A DNA stretch of 64,000 nt, from positions 62,001 through 126,000 of the forward strand of contig NZ_KB849710.1 of assembly GCF_000368825.1 (NCBI RefSeq), read 5' to 3'. The notes beneath the pieces were generated by a model that saw nothing but the letters and a program-made list of their open reading frames with translations, ran no database searches and was not told the origin of the DNA. Shown here one piece after another: positions 1-8,757 of this stretch. Within the stretch, counting starts at the first letter, position 1; each line of letters starts with the position of its first letter. This DNA is from Acinetobacter ursingii DSM 16037 = CIP 107286. GTDB taxonomy: Bacteria > Pseudomonadota > Gammaproteobacteria > Pseudomonadales > Moraxellaceae. Both the position numbers and the translations under genes were made by a program.

Positions 1-242
1 ATAATCAGATAATCGATATTTTTAGGCGCATCTCCAATGGATTTTTCATGACGCCAGTCCAGACTCTGAATCATTGCTGCGGTTTTTGGTCGCTGTTTGA
101 GCCATTGCAGCGCTGATTTTTGATTATCCGCATCGGCTAGCGCAACTTTATATCCTTTTTGCGCCAGTGCCGAAGCCAGTGTAATTGCTGTAATGGTTTT
201 ACCACATCCGCCTTTTTGATTTGCTATAAGTATCGTTTTCAT
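1..242 (-). CDS. ParA/MinD-type P-loop ATPase (partial, N-terminal end only)
   Basis: The reverse strand reads from an ATG at 242 and runs off the window edge, giving about 80 residues. The N-terminus carries the deviant Walker A motif KGGCGKT at about residues 10-16, followed by a helix and a DADNQKSA stretch that matches the Walker A' region of ParA-like proteins. The family uses ATP-dependent dimerisation to position DNA or protein cargo. The cargo cannot be told from this fragment. It is divergent from the nuclease-like gene at 396. It could be a chromosomal ParA, a cellulose-synthesis type (BcsQ) or an orphan relative; the missing C-terminal part would decide. Confidence 0.85.
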   Translation of the reverse strand, partial: MKTILIANQKGGCGKTITAITLASALAQKGYKVALADADNQKSALQWLKQRPKTAAMIQSLDWRHEKSIGDAPKNIDYLI

Positions 243-395
243 GCCCGAGATATATTCTTGATTTACTGGATTAGATTAGCATCTTTTTAGCATTGAAAGG
301 TTACACATGACAAAAGTCTTCAGCTTATTTAAAGTGTTTAAACGTTAAAATATTTAGACCTTAAAGTATGAACCAAATTTAGAGTAGGTAAATTC

Positions 396-863
396 ATGTC
401 CATCTGGATGGCAATGTTAATAGGAGCATGTATTGGTGTCATCATCACCACCTTGATTCTTTCAAATACACGAAATGGACGTATTCGGGCAGAATATGAA
501 CAATATATTAGCGAACTAGAACTTGAACATCAGCAGGCTTTGGCACAGGCACAAAAGCGTAGTGTAAATACCAGTCGTGCAGTCTTAAAGGGAAAAATGG
601 CGGAACAGCTTGCTCCGATTATGCCAGAATTTCGTTATTTGCCGAGTGATGCCAAATTTCTAGGTGATCCTGTGGATTATGTGGTATTTGATGGTTATAC
701 CGACTTTCGTGATGGTGAAGGTCGAGCTGAAGATATCGAAGTGATTCTGATGGATATTAAAAGTGGAGGCGCACGACTCACTAAAGGTCAGCAAGCGATT
801 GCGCAAGCGGTGCAAGAAGGTCGAGTCCGTTTCGAAATACTTAGAATTGATTTTGACGATTAG
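396..863 (+). CDS. Membrane-anchored Holliday junction resolvase-related protein (Endonuc_Holl family)
   Basis: The 155-residue protein has one N-terminal membrane segment (residues about 3-23), a charged linker that is probably coiled coil (28-55) and a C-terminal domain. That domain contains LKGKMAEQ, FLGDPVDYVVFDG and VILMDIKSG, the signature of the Endonuc_Holl family (PF10107). D94, D120 and K122 sit where a PD-(D/E)XK nuclease would hold its metal and catalytic residues. Usually the middle motif is E-x-K; here it is D-x-K. The biochemical role is not established in the family as far as I know, so nuclease activity is inference. The ParA-like gene upstream is divergent. Confidence 0.75.
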   Translation: MSIWMAMLIGACIGVIITTLILSNTRNGRIRAEYEQYISELELEHQQALAQAQKRSVNTSRAVLKGKMAEQLAPIMPEFRYLPSDAKFLGDPVDYVVFDGYTDFRDGEGRAEDIEVILMDIKSGGARLTKGQQAIAQAVQEGRVRFEILRIDFDD

Positions 864-1067
864 GTGAATCAATGATTTCTCTGCGATCTAATGCTATTTA
901 TTCTGGTCTATTTGCATATGAAGATGAGAGTTCAAGCGTGTCTTCGCGCCACAAAAAGAGACTAAATCTGTCTTTATTGTTACCCAATTTTGCAATTTTT
1001 TATTAAATTTAAGCCTATGATAAAAAGATCAAAATGAATATTGTGATGTTTTAGTGGAGGAGTTGAT

Positions 1068-1628
1068 ATGCTCAAGCAGATAGGTATCGGATTGATTGTG
1101 GCATTGAGTATTGGGCAGGTGACTGCCTCGACTTCCAGTGACTACAACATTGCGCGAGGTTTGGCTCCTGCGGTTAAAGGACAATCGGTGTCGGTGTTAA
1201 AACCTTTTAATGGTGATTTTCGTATTTTGGGTTCTAAACAATATCGTAATGATGAACAGGCAAAATTCTCTCCGATCGATTTTGCTGTCAGTTATGGCTT
1301 ATTTGCACATCCTGAAATTGCCTCACAAATTAAAATTAATCAGTATGATCGTTACTTGAACTGGAGTATGCAAACACTTCCTGTGCCGCCAGATCAGGCC
1401 ATGAAACTGGTGTCGAATATGCATATTATTCCTGCTAACCCAGATATTGCTAAACAGATTACCCAAGTCAAACGTGGTGATTTGGTTCGATTGAAAGGTG
1501 AATTGGTTGAAGTAAAAGACAATAATCTAGTCTGGACTTCATCACTTGCTCCCGGCGGTGTGGGTGATGGAGCCTGTGAAGTATTTCGAGTGCATTCGAT
1601 TCAATGGATTGAGCGTCAAAAAATTTAA
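1068..1628 (+). CDS. Exported protein of unknown function
   Basis: The 186-residue protein begins with a Sec signal peptide (Lys at position 3, hydrophobic core 5-17, likely cleavage after VTA at about residue 20). A good ribosome binding site (GGAGG) lies just before the ATG. The mature part has no motif I can assign. It contains several Trp and Tyr residues and a C-terminal GDGACEVFRV stretch with a single Cys. It probably works in the periplasm. It is transcribed alone, with a hairpin terminator downstream. I do not recognise a family and propose no function. Confidence 0.7.
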   Translation: MLKQIGIGLIVALSIGQVTASTSSDYNIARGLAPAVKGQSVSVLKPFNGDFRILGSKQYRNDEQAKFSPIDFAVSYGLFAHPEIASQIKINQYDRYLNWSMQTLPVPPDQAMKLVSNMHIIPANPDIAKQITQVKRGDLVRLKGELVEVKDNNLVWTSSLAPGGVGDGACEVFRVHSIQWIERQKI

Positions 1629-1657
1629 TCTCCTGCTCACGCCTTAAAAAATGATTT

Positions 1658-1691
1658 GCAGCGACACAGTTGTTTTGAATAATGTCGCTGC
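1658..1691. terminator. Hairpin terminator between convergent genes
   Basis: A perfect 9-bp stem (1658-1666 pairs with 1683-1691, GCAGCGACA/TGTCGCTGC) lies between the exported protein and the lipoprotein that face each other. It is followed by a T-rich stretch on the + strand. Confidence 0.6.
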
Positions 1692-1710
1692 TTTCGTTTC
1701 TAGGTGGTTT

Positions 1711-2280
1711 TTATGCTGGCTTTTGTTGGTCTTTCCAATGTTTTAATTGTTCCTGAGCATGTAAATAATCACTCAGGTCTTGTACATTGATTGCGGCTTT
1801 TTTCTGGTTCTGAGCATTTGCAGAGCTGGTTTGCTCATTAATTAACTTGCCCTGATTTTCCCAGTATTGATATAACAATCCCTGAATATACCGTCCTTGT
1901 GCTGTTTTTAAATCTAAATCTTTTAGCATGGTCAGTGCCGACTGAATATGATCAAGTTTACGGTTACGTTCAAATTCAGGGGTTAAGTTTCCATCCTGTT
2001 GCATTTTTGCCAGTTCATTGTCCATATCATCCGTCATTGCAGTGAATTTTTCATCAAACTCATCTAACAACGCAATGTCATGAGTATCTTGTTCTGTCGC
2101 AGGAAACTCTTTGATCGGTGGTGTTTTTAACTGATCTACATTTGCCTGATGCTCATGGGGCTGTTGTTCAGTTGATGGTACTGTTTTGCTTTGATCATTT
2201 TTATTACATGCACTGAGTAACAATGTACTGCCTAAAACCAAAGCCAATATCTGCAAGGGCTTATTATTTTGGATGCTCAT
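1711..2280 (-). CDS. Putative lipoprotein of unknown function
   Basis: The 189-residue protein has a lipoprotein signal peptide ending in LLSAC (Cys at residue 25), so it is expected to be lipidated and membrane-attached. The rest is hydrophilic, rich in Gln, Asp, Glu and Lys, and predicted mainly helical; it contains no recognisable enzyme motif. An AAGGA ribosome binding site precedes the ATG at 2280. It sits 30 bp downstream of the methyltransferase on the same strand, so the two may be co-transcribed. Function unknown. Confidence 0.7.
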   Translation of the reverse strand: MSIQNNKPLQILALVLGSTLLLSACNKNDQSKTVPSTEQQPHEHQANVDQLKTPPIKEFPATEQDTHDIALLDEFDEKFTAMTDDMDNELAKMQQDGNLTPEFERNRKLDHIQSALTMLKDLDLKTAQGRYIQGLLYQYWENQGKLINEQTSSANAQNQKKAAINVQDLSDYLHAQEQLKHWKDQQKPA

Positions 2281-2310
2281 GATGTTTTCCTTATTGAGTT
2301 TGGATCAGCA

Positions 2311-3081
2311 TTAGATTTTTTTAAAGTGGTAAGCGTAGGTGATATAAGGGAATTCAATCTCATCCTGTGGTTGTTTACCCGTGAATTCATATACGACTTG
2401 TTCAAATTGTTGTTTCAGTTCGAGCTGTTGTTTTTCAGTCATCGCAGCAATAAAACTGGTGGACAGCAAGCGTTTACTCACCACTTGTTCCACTGTTCCT
2501 TTTTGAACTTGAGAATAAACTTTGACACTTTCGAGTCGAAATAAAAATTGATGCTCGAATACTTTTTTCCAGTCGCCACTGTGATAACGAGGGGTATCTT
2601 GTTCTAACAGTTGCAATATATCTGCCAGTGCTTTGACCCAGTTGACTTCAATATCACGTTGATTCCAGATTAACCCCAAATGCCCATCAATTTTGAGAAG
2701 TTGATAGATTTCATTGAGTGTTTCGATATTGGCAAACCAATGAAATGACTGCGCACATAGCACCGCATCGACGCTTTGAGGAGGCAATGGAATTTCCGTG
2801 CTATAGGCATCTAGGGTTCTAATTTTAGGGTGTGCAAGGCTCAACTGTTCACGCATAGCTTGCACGGGTTCAACCGCAATAATATCTGAGGTCACTTGCT
2901 CAAGATAAGGGATGAATTTACCTGTACCAGCCCCTAAATCTACGACACACGAGCTTTGATTTAATTGCAACTCCTGTTTTAGCCAGTTCACAATTTCATT
3001 TGGATAATCAGGTCGAACCTGTTGGTAGAGTTCGGCAGCCTGACTAAATCCTTGCTGTGCAGCATGATGAATCGGTTTCAT
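2311..3081 (-). CDS. Class I SAM-dependent methyltransferase
   Basis: The 256-residue protein has the class I methyltransferase layout. Motif I VVDLGAGTGKF lies at residues 46-56, followed by an acidic end of strand 2 (IIAVEPV) and a post-motif AVLCAQSFHWF stretch. The fold binds S-adenosylmethionine; the HWF after motif IV is typical of UbiE-like small-molecule methyltransferases. The substrate cannot be deduced. It precedes the lipoprotein gene in the same direction. Length and motif spacing are normal, and I see no sign of damage. Confidence 0.85.
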   Translation of the reverse strand: MKPIHHAAQQGFSQAAELYQQVRPDYPNEIVNWLKQELQLNQSSCVVDLGAGTGKFIPYLEQVTSDIIAVEPVQAMREQLSLAHPKIRTLDAYSTEIPLPPQSVDAVLCAQSFHWFANIETLNEIYQLLKIDGHLGLIWNQRDIEVNWVKALADILQLLEQDTPRYHSGDWKKVFEHQFLFRLESVKVYSQVQKGTVEQVVSKRLLSTSFIAAMTEKQQLELKQQFEQVVYEFTGKQPQDEIEFPYITYAYHFKKI

Positions 3082-3282
3082 AAGCGTTGACCCAAAATCG
3101 TCTTTTTTAATGTAGATAACCTCTTGCTATTATGAACCCCGCATCTATACGACGCGTTTAGAAAATAGCATTTTTCATACAATTCGATGAGTTTTATAAC
3201 ATTTTTACATGTGGATATAGCAGAGCTGTACGGTTTTACATGTTAAAACTTTAATACAATGCATACCTAAAAGAGTGAAAAA

Positions 3283-4131
3283 ATGACTCAGCAGATTAAA
3301 ATTCCTTCTTTAAAACTTCATGATGGACATCAGATTCCTGCACTTGGCTTTGGTACCTATACCTTAAAAGGTAAAGCAGGGGTTGATGTCATGTTACGTG
3401 CCTTGAACAATGGTTATCGTCTATTGGATTCGGCGTTTAACTACGAAAATGAAGGCGCTGTGGGTGAAGCATTTCGGCAATCTGGATTAGAGCGCAAAGA
3501 CGTTTTTATAAGCTCTAAGTTACCAGGCCGTCGTCATCCATATAAGCAGGCAATGGAAACCATTGAAGAATCTTTATATCGTATGCAACTGGATTATCTG
3601 GATCTCTATCTGATTCACTGGCCAAATCCCAAACAGGGATTATACGTTGAGGCATGGCAAGCGCTGATTGAGGCACAAAAGCAGGGTCTGATCAAATCCA
3701 TTGGCGTCAGTAATTTTTTGCCTGAGCATATTGATACATTGCAGCGTGAAACAGGCGTATTGCCTGTGATCAATCAGGTCGAGCTACATCCCTATTTTAA
3801 TCAGTCAGCGCAGCATCAATATGATCAATCCAAACAGATTTTGACGATGGCGTGGAATCCTTTAGGGCGGGGCAGTGAGGTCATTAAAAATGACGTATTG
3901 CAGCAGATTGCTCAAGAGCTGAATTATTCGATGCAGCAAGTGATTTTAAGATGGCAGCATCAACTGGGTGTAATTTCGATCCCTAAGGCCAGTAGCGATA
4001 AAAACCAATTGGCGAATCAGGAAATTTTTAACTTTAGCCTGAGTGATGAGCAGATGCAGCAGATCAACCAATTGACCCGCGCAGATGGTCGTTTAGCCAA
4101 TCAAAACCCTGCTGTATATGAGGAATTTTAA
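3283..4131 (+). CDS. Aldo/keto reductase (2,5-diketogluconate-reductase-like)
   Basis: The 282-residue protein is a complete single-domain TIM-barrel aldo/keto reductase that reduces aldehydes or ketones with NADPH. The catalytic tetrad is visible: D49 in LLDSAFNYE, Y54, K79 in SSKLPG and H112 in LIHWPNP. The signature IGVSNF follows at about residues 145-150, and IPKASS near residue 237 is the NADPH phosphate-binding loop. The natural substrate is not predictable, but the group includes methylglyoxal and diketogluconate reductases (DkgA/DkgB). It stands alone, with AGAGTG upstream as a weak ribosome binding site. Confidence 0.9.
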   Translation: MTQQIKIPSLKLHDGHQIPALGFGTYTLKGKAGVDVMLRALNNGYRLLDSAFNYENEGAVGEAFRQSGLERKDVFISSKLPGRRHPYKQAMETIEESLYRMQLDYLDLYLIHWPNPKQGLYVEAWQALIEAQKQGLIKSIGVSNFLPEHIDTLQRETGVLPVINQVELHPYFNQSAQHQYDQSKQILTMAWNPLGRGSEVIKNDVLQQIAQELNYSMQQVILRWQHQLGVISIPKASSDKNQLANQEIFNFSLSDEQMQQINQLTRADGRLANQNPAVYEEF

Positions 4132-4193
4132 AGGTTGGTGATCGGATTCAGATCATATCTTCTTGATGGAAATGTGAATACAAGTGCGATAAT

Positions 4194-4212
4194 GAAATTG
4201 ATAATCATTATC
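4194..4212. promoter_or_regulatory. Fur box upstream of the siderophore-interacting protein
   Basis: The 19 bases GAAATTGATAATCATTATC match the classical Fur consensus GATAATGATAATCATTATC at 17 of 19 positions. A second overlapping half-site (GATAAT) starts at 4188. The site ends 46 bp before the start codon at 4259, where it would overlap a promoter. Iron-loaded Fur is expected to repress the gene. Confidence 0.85.
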
Positions 4213-4258
4213 TTTTGATGTTATATTGAAATGACTTTTCCTATATGAGGGTGTGATC

Positions 4259-5161
4259 ATGAATCAGGCACAGCCTTATTTGATTGTGAATATGCAATTG
4301 GCTCAAATTCAAAAATTATCTCCAACCATGACCCGATTTACCTTTCAAGGAGATCAACTGGATCAGGTGCTCAGTTATGCACCTGATCAGCGGGTAAAGT
4401 TATTTTTCCCCATTATAGACAATCCTGAACAAACACAATGGATTGAAAACCATACTGAATGGTATCAGCACTATCGACAGTTGCCTGAACAGGTTCGCCC
4501 ACCTATGCGTACTTATACCATTCGACATTTACGACAAAAACAGAAACAAGTGGATATCGATTTTGCCATGCATGGCGCGACTGGGCCTGCATCTTCGTGG
4601 GCGGAACAGGCGAAACTAGGGGATCATTTACAAATGGCGGCTCCAAATATCGCTTGGCAGGGAGAACATGCAGGTTTTGAATGGCAGCCTCCACAACATG
4701 CGAGCCAGATTTTACTCATGGCAGATGAAACTGCACTTCCTGCGGTGTCTGGAATTATCGATCAACTTATTCAGCAAAATACACAGGCACAGGTCAATGT
4801 GTGTATTGAAATGCCGTCTGAATTAGATCGGATCGCATTCACGCCACATCCGAATATAAAAGTACAATGGTTTCATCGTGTTCAGGGACAGTCGGCTGGA
4901 CATCATTTGATTGAAACGGTTCAGCAATTATTTAAACCAACACAGCAGCAACAAGTTGAATTAGAAGATATTAATGTCGATGAGCAAATATTGTGGCTGA
5001 CTAAAAATGAACAGCAAGCACAGCAAACTTTTTATGCATGGGTTGCGGCTGAGTCTGCGGCTGTTTTGGCGATACGCCGTTTTTTAATTCAGAATTGCGG
5101 CATTGATAAAAACTGCCTGAATTTTATGGGCTATTGGCGTAAAGGCAAAGTGTTTGATTGA
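4259..5161 (+). CDS. Siderophore-interacting protein (NAD(P)H-dependent ferric-siderophore reductase)
   Basis: The product (300 residues from the ATG at 4259) belongs to the FAD-containing SIP family, which releases iron from ferric siderophores in the cytoplasm. The FAD-binding motif R84-T-Y86-T lies in PPMRTYTIRH and is followed by HGATGPASSWA at 105-115. A C-terminal acceptor-reductase domain begins near 150 (ILLMADETALPA) and ends in the family's typical NFMGYWRKGK. GAGGG at 4247-4251 supports the ATG at 4259 over an in-frame GTG at 4253. The Fur box immediately upstream fits iron-repressed expression. No siderophore synthesis or transport genes are adjacent. Confidence 0.9.
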   Translation: MNQAQPYLIVNMQLAQIQKLSPTMTRFTFQGDQLDQVLSYAPDQRVKLFFPIIDNPEQTQWIENHTEWYQHYRQLPEQVRPPMRTYTIRHLRQKQKQVDIDFAMHGATGPASSWAEQAKLGDHLQMAAPNIAWQGEHAGFEWQPPQHASQILLMADETALPAVSGIIDQLIQQNTQAQVNVCIEMPSELDRIAFTPHPNIKVQWFHRVQGQSAGHHLIETVQQLFKPTQQQQVELEDINVDEQILWLTKNEQQAQQTFYAWVAAESAAVLAIRRFLIQNCGIDKNCLNFMGYWRKGKVFD

Positions 5162-5438
5162 ATTCGGTTGAGGCTTAATATTTCAACAGTATTGATGATC
5201 ATTTTTAGACATTTTAGGCTTAAGGTATGATGACTAATTGCCTTGAATGCAAAATAAAATTGCTGAAATAATATGCAATCTGAATGAGTTGTGGATAACT
5301 TTTTAAATTTTGATGATAACTTTTGGACGTATATGTATATAGGAAGTTTCAACAAGATTGCAACATTGTGGTAGCTTTTGCCCTGTTTTCTTATCTCAGT
5401 CTTTATAAAATAACAAGTTCCGCGTTGTTCTGTAGAGC

Positions 5439-6752
5439 ATGGCGTTTGGAACTGAGCCAGTCATTATTTTTGGTAGCCTAATGGACAAGCAAATTATTTT
5501 TGAAGACGAACATATACGGGTTATTTTTCTAAAAGGAACATCTAGCGAACTGGTGATTTCATTTGGAGATTTAATTAGTCGTGCCAAAGGTTTGACCATT
5601 AATGCTGAAAAATCCTTAATTAAATATGATTACAACGTCTTGGGTATTATGCCCAAGCTCAAATCATGGTTTCCGCAAGCGTCCATGCAACAGATGATGG
5701 AAAGTGTACAGCCCATACTGAACCAATTTGAACATATTGTGGGATATGGTGGTTCGATGGGAGGCTATGCTGCGATTAAATATTCTAAATTGCTGAAAAT
5801 GAATCGCGTGATTGCTTTTGTTCCCCAATTTAGTATTGATCCTCAACAAGTTGAAGATCGCCGTTACGCAGAGTTTTTTGATGTCAATTTAAATCGCGAT
5901 ATGCAAATTCAAGCGACCGATCTCTTAGCTCAGGCTGAATATATCGTAGTCTATGATCCTTACTATAAAGAAGATCGTGAACATTATTTAAAAATCAAAA
6001 AAGTGATTCCAAATTTACTGACCTTAAAACTTCCCTTTACTGGACATGAAGCACTTGCAGTGTTGGCAAGTTCTAGTTTGCTCAATGATTTTATTCGTCA
6101 CTCATACGATCAAGGCTATTTTTACCAGCAAATGCGCACTGTAAAGAAAAATAGCAAGTTTTATTATCGTACCGTCATTGCAAATTTGATGTCGCGACAC
6201 AGTGCCGCACTGGGGCGAATTTTGAGAAATAATGAGCTTCATCTGGATGATCAATATTTTGATGCCAACTTAAAACAACTGATTACCCGTGTCATGTTAA
6301 GTCGACGTCAGGTCACAGAACAGGATTTACAAAAACTAGGCATCAAGGTTAATTTGCCGATGTCACAGCAAGAAGCCAATGATCAATTACAGGATAATTT
6401 TGGACATCATTTAGTATTTAATCTGATCAGCCATAAGCTCGAAAGCTATTTGGCAGATGCTGTGCAACTCAATAATAAATACCTGATTGGTATTCATGCC
6501 AAAAGTAGTGGGATTGTTAAAATTGTAATCAATGCCGAACGTTATATTGTGGCGATGAATGATCGACGAGTCATGAAATTGTTTAAGGACGAAGATGCAT
6601 TGACAACCGATATGAGTCCGATCCTCATTAAAAAATATGATGATTATTTTGTGTTGAGTTATAAGCAGTTAAGTCTTAATAGCGATGAACATGGAATATG
6701 TACTTTCACTGAAAATTCTATTCAGGATACAGAAAAGTTTAAAACGATTTAA
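5439..6752 (+). CDS. Alpha/beta-hydrolase-like protein with an uncharacterised C-terminal domain
   Basis: The product is 437 residues from 5439; an ATG at 5481 (MDKQIIF) is an equally likely start because neither has a strong ribosome binding site. The N-terminal 210 residues look like an alpha/beta-hydrolase: nucleophile elbow GYGGSMGG (Ser106), an acidic candidate in VYDPYY (Asp173) and a histidine in FTGHEAL (His203), in the correct order. The remaining 220 residues match nothing I recognise. There is no signal peptide, so it should be cytoplasmic. A strong terminator follows, so it is transcribed alone. Substrate unknown; hydrolase assignment is from motif order only. Confidence 0.65.
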   Translation: MAFGTEPVIIFGSLMDKQIIFEDEHIRVIFLKGTSSELVISFGDLISRAKGLTINAEKSLIKYDYNVLGIMPKLKSWFPQASMQQMMESVQPILNQFEHIVGYGGSMGGYAAIKYSKLLKMNRVIAFVPQFSIDPQQVEDRRYAEFFDVNLNRDMQIQATDLLAQAEYIVVYDPYYKEDREHYLKIKKVIPNLLTLKLPFTGHEALAVLASSSLLNDFIRHSYDQGYFYQQMRTVKKNSKFYYRTVIANLMSRHSAALGRILRNNELHLDDQYFDANLKQLITRVMLSRRQVTEQDLQKLGIKVNLPMSQQEANDQLQDNFGHHLVFNLISHKLESYLADAVQLNNKYLIGIHAKSSGIVKIVINAERYIVAMNDRRVMKLFKDEDALTTDMSPILIKKYDDYFVLSYKQLSLNSDEHGICTFTENSIQDTEKFKTI

Positions 6753-6782
6753 GAACATATTTAAAGCCAATGTCCCGATAGG

Positions 6783-6822
6783 AAAAGGGGATGACTAGTA
6801 TTCACCTAGGTCATCCCCTTTT
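6783..6822. terminator. Bidirectional intrinsic terminator
   Basis: A perfect 13-bp stem, AAAAGGGGATGAC at 6783-6795 pairing with 6810-6822, flanked by A and T runs. It serves the two convergent genes on either side. Confidence 0.85.
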
Positions 6823-6868
6823 CATGTTTTGTGTTATTCCATCCTACAATAATCTTGCGCTTACCGAT

Positions 6869-7456
6869 TTAGTTTGTCGCAGAATTTTGTGGCGCCGTTG
6901 GCTGTCTTTCAATCCCAGCTTGACCCTGAACGCCTAAATTGTGGGTAGACGCATTGGTGGCAACACCCGCATTAGCGTTGACTGAACCTACTTTTACCCC
7001 TGCATTTGTATTTGCGCTTATGCCACTATTTGCAGTGTTCTTGCTTGCATTCCAACGAGATTCAGCTTTGGCTTTTTCCTCAGCAGTGAATTTTTCCGTT
7101 TTATTTACGGCTTTCTTGGTTCCACGTTTGGTATCCTGCCAAGCTTGTTGGCTTTTATCACCTACTTTCTCTGCGGCATTGACGGTTTTATCTTTAGCAC
7201 TCACTGCAACATCATGAGTTTTATGCGCCACATGGCTTCCCGCATCAATTGTGGCATCAGTTGCTTTAACTGCTGTTGAATGAACCGCATGTGCGGTATT
7301 GCTGACGCCCTGTGTTACCCCGTGGCCAATGCGACTAAGCATGCCATCTGATTCGACTTGAGCATTTGCACCAACATTGACAGAAGCATTGCCAGCAAAG
7401 ATGCTTGCCGAAGCTAAAATATTTGCAGTTAAAATCGCGGTTTTCATCATTTTCAT
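6869..7456 (-). CDS. Exported helical protein, LEA-like
   Basis: Translation is taken from the ATG at 7456 because AAAGGAAAG lies 6 bases before it; a longer reading frame reaches 7480 without that support. The 195-residue product has a signal peptide (likely cleaved after the Ala-Gly-Asn-Ala stretch near residue 24). A long amphipathic Ala/Lys/Thr/Asp-rich region follows (about 55-140, for example VKATDATIDAGSHVAHKT and SAKDKTVNAAEKVGDKS), then an Asn/Ala/Gly-rich tail. The pattern resembles LEA-like or apolipoprotein-like helical proteins; the resemblance is compositional only. A second protein of the same style lies at 8758. Role unknown, probably periplasmic. Confidence 0.65.
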   Translation of the reverse strand: MKMMKTAILTANILASASIFAGNASVNVGANAQVESDGMLSRIGHGVTQGVSNTAHAVHSTAVKATDATIDAGSHVAHKTHDVAVSAKDKTVNAAEKVGDKSQQAWQDTKRGTKKAVNKTEKFTAEEKAKAESRWNASKNTANSGISANTNAGVKVGSVNANAGVATNASTHNLGVQGQAGIERQPTAPQNSATN

Positions 7457-7771
7457 TTTTCTTTCCTTTTGTGAATCCACTCAGCCTGATGATTGAGTGA
7501 TCGACGTTGCTATCATAAGTAACAATTTTTGATTTGTGTGACTTAGTTCAAAAAAATTACAAGCAGTTAACTGCGTGAATAAAGTTGAGGAGAAATTATG
7601 GAGACAGAAAAATCAATGAATTTGACTCAAAGTTAAAATTTTCAAGCTGAGGAAAAATACGCTGCATCCCTTGCCATTTCAGCTTGATCATAAGTTTTGT
7701 ATCTGATGCGAACAAGATAGAATTTTCGTGATAAGTTTTTTATTTTAAATAGCCAATTTACACAAGAGTAC
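7457..7771. other. Intergenic region between divergent genes
   Basis: These 315 bases separate the LEA-like gene from the dehydrogenase. They are A+T-rich and must contain two divergent promoters, but I could not single out convincing -35/-10 pairs. No open frame, RNA gene or repeat was seen. Confidence 0.5.
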
Positions 7772-8737
7772 ATGATGAGTTTAGCTGCTGCATTTTTGGA
7801 TTATGGTTCTCTGGACATGAATGATCTGGATTTTAGCTCTTTACGGGCTTGTTTTAATGAGCTTCAGTTATATGAAAGTACTGCGCCTGAACAGGTGATC
7901 GAGCGCCTGAGCCATGTTGAGGTCGCCATTAGCAATAAAGTTGTTATAGATGCCGAGACAATTCAACAGCTTCCAAAGTTAAAATTGATCCTCATTTCTG
8001 CCACAGGGGCCAATAATGTCGACCTGAAAGCGGCCAAAGCACAAGGAATCGTGGTGTGTAATTGTCAAGGCTATGGCACGGCATCCGTTGCACAGCATAC
8101 TCTGACGCTGATGTTGGCATTGGCTACTTCACTGATTCGTTATGATCGTGCGGTTACACAAGGGCGTTGGCAGCAATCTTCGCAATTCTGCTTTTTGGAT
8201 TATCCAATACTTGAACTTTCTGGAAAGACCTTAGGCATTATGGGTTATGGCGAATTGGGACAGGAAGTTGCTCGTTTGGCTCAAGCCTTTGGCATGCAGA
8301 TTTTAATTGCCAATTTACCCAACCGACCAAAACATGAAAATGGTTTAGAACTGAATGAATTGTTACCACAAGTGGATTTTTTAAGCTTACATTGTCCATT
8401 AACACCCGAGACTCAAAATTTGATTAATGCTAATGCATTCGAGCTGATGAAAAATTCAGCCTTTTTAATCAATTGTGCGCGGGGTGGCATTGTGCATGAA
8501 GCCGATTTGGTTGATGCCTTAAAGCAAGGAAAGATCGCGGGTGCAGCCACCGATGTGCTGACTGTTGAGCCACCTAGAGAGGGTAATGTGCTACTGGATG
8601 CAAATCTTCCAAATTTAATCATTACCCCACACGCGGCATGGGGCAGTGTGCAATCCAGACAACGTATGGTAGAGCAATTGGCTGAAAATGCAAAAGGATT
8701 TATCTCAGGTCAAATCATCCGTCAGGTGAATGTCTGA
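7772..8737 (+). CDS. D-2-hydroxyacid dehydrogenase (hydroxypyruvate/glycerate dehydrogenase type)
   Basis: The 321-residue protein is a full-length NAD(P)-dependent D-2-hydroxyacid dehydrogenase. The Rossmann motif GIMGYGELGQEVA is at about 155-167. The family's catalytic residues are all present: Arg237 in CARGGIVHE, Glu266 in DVLTVEPP and His287 in TPHAAWGS. The first 95 and last 35 residues form the split substrate domain. The overall look is closest to hydroxypyruvate reductase/glycerate dehydrogenase, so it may reduce hydroxypyruvate or glyoxylate; substrate assignment is inference. ATG codons at 7772 and 7775 are both possible starts. The neighbours on either side are unrelated exported proteins. 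Confidence 0.88.
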   Translation: MMSLAAAFLDYGSLDMNDLDFSSLRACFNELQLYESTAPEQVIERLSHVEVAISNKVVIDAETIQQLPKLKLILISATGANNVDLKAAKAQGIVVCNCQGYGTASVAQHTLTLMLALATSLIRYDRAVTQGRWQQSSQFCFLDYPILELSGKTLGIMGYGELGQEVARLAQAFGMQILIANLPNRPKHENGLELNELLPQVDFLSLHCPLTPETQNLINANAFELMKNSAFLINCARGGIVHEADLVDALKQGKIAGAATDVLTVEPPREGNVLLDANLPNLIITPHAAWGSVQSRQRMVEQLAENAKGFISGQIIRQVNV

Positions 8738-8757
8738 GACCTAGCTCTCCCAAAGAT

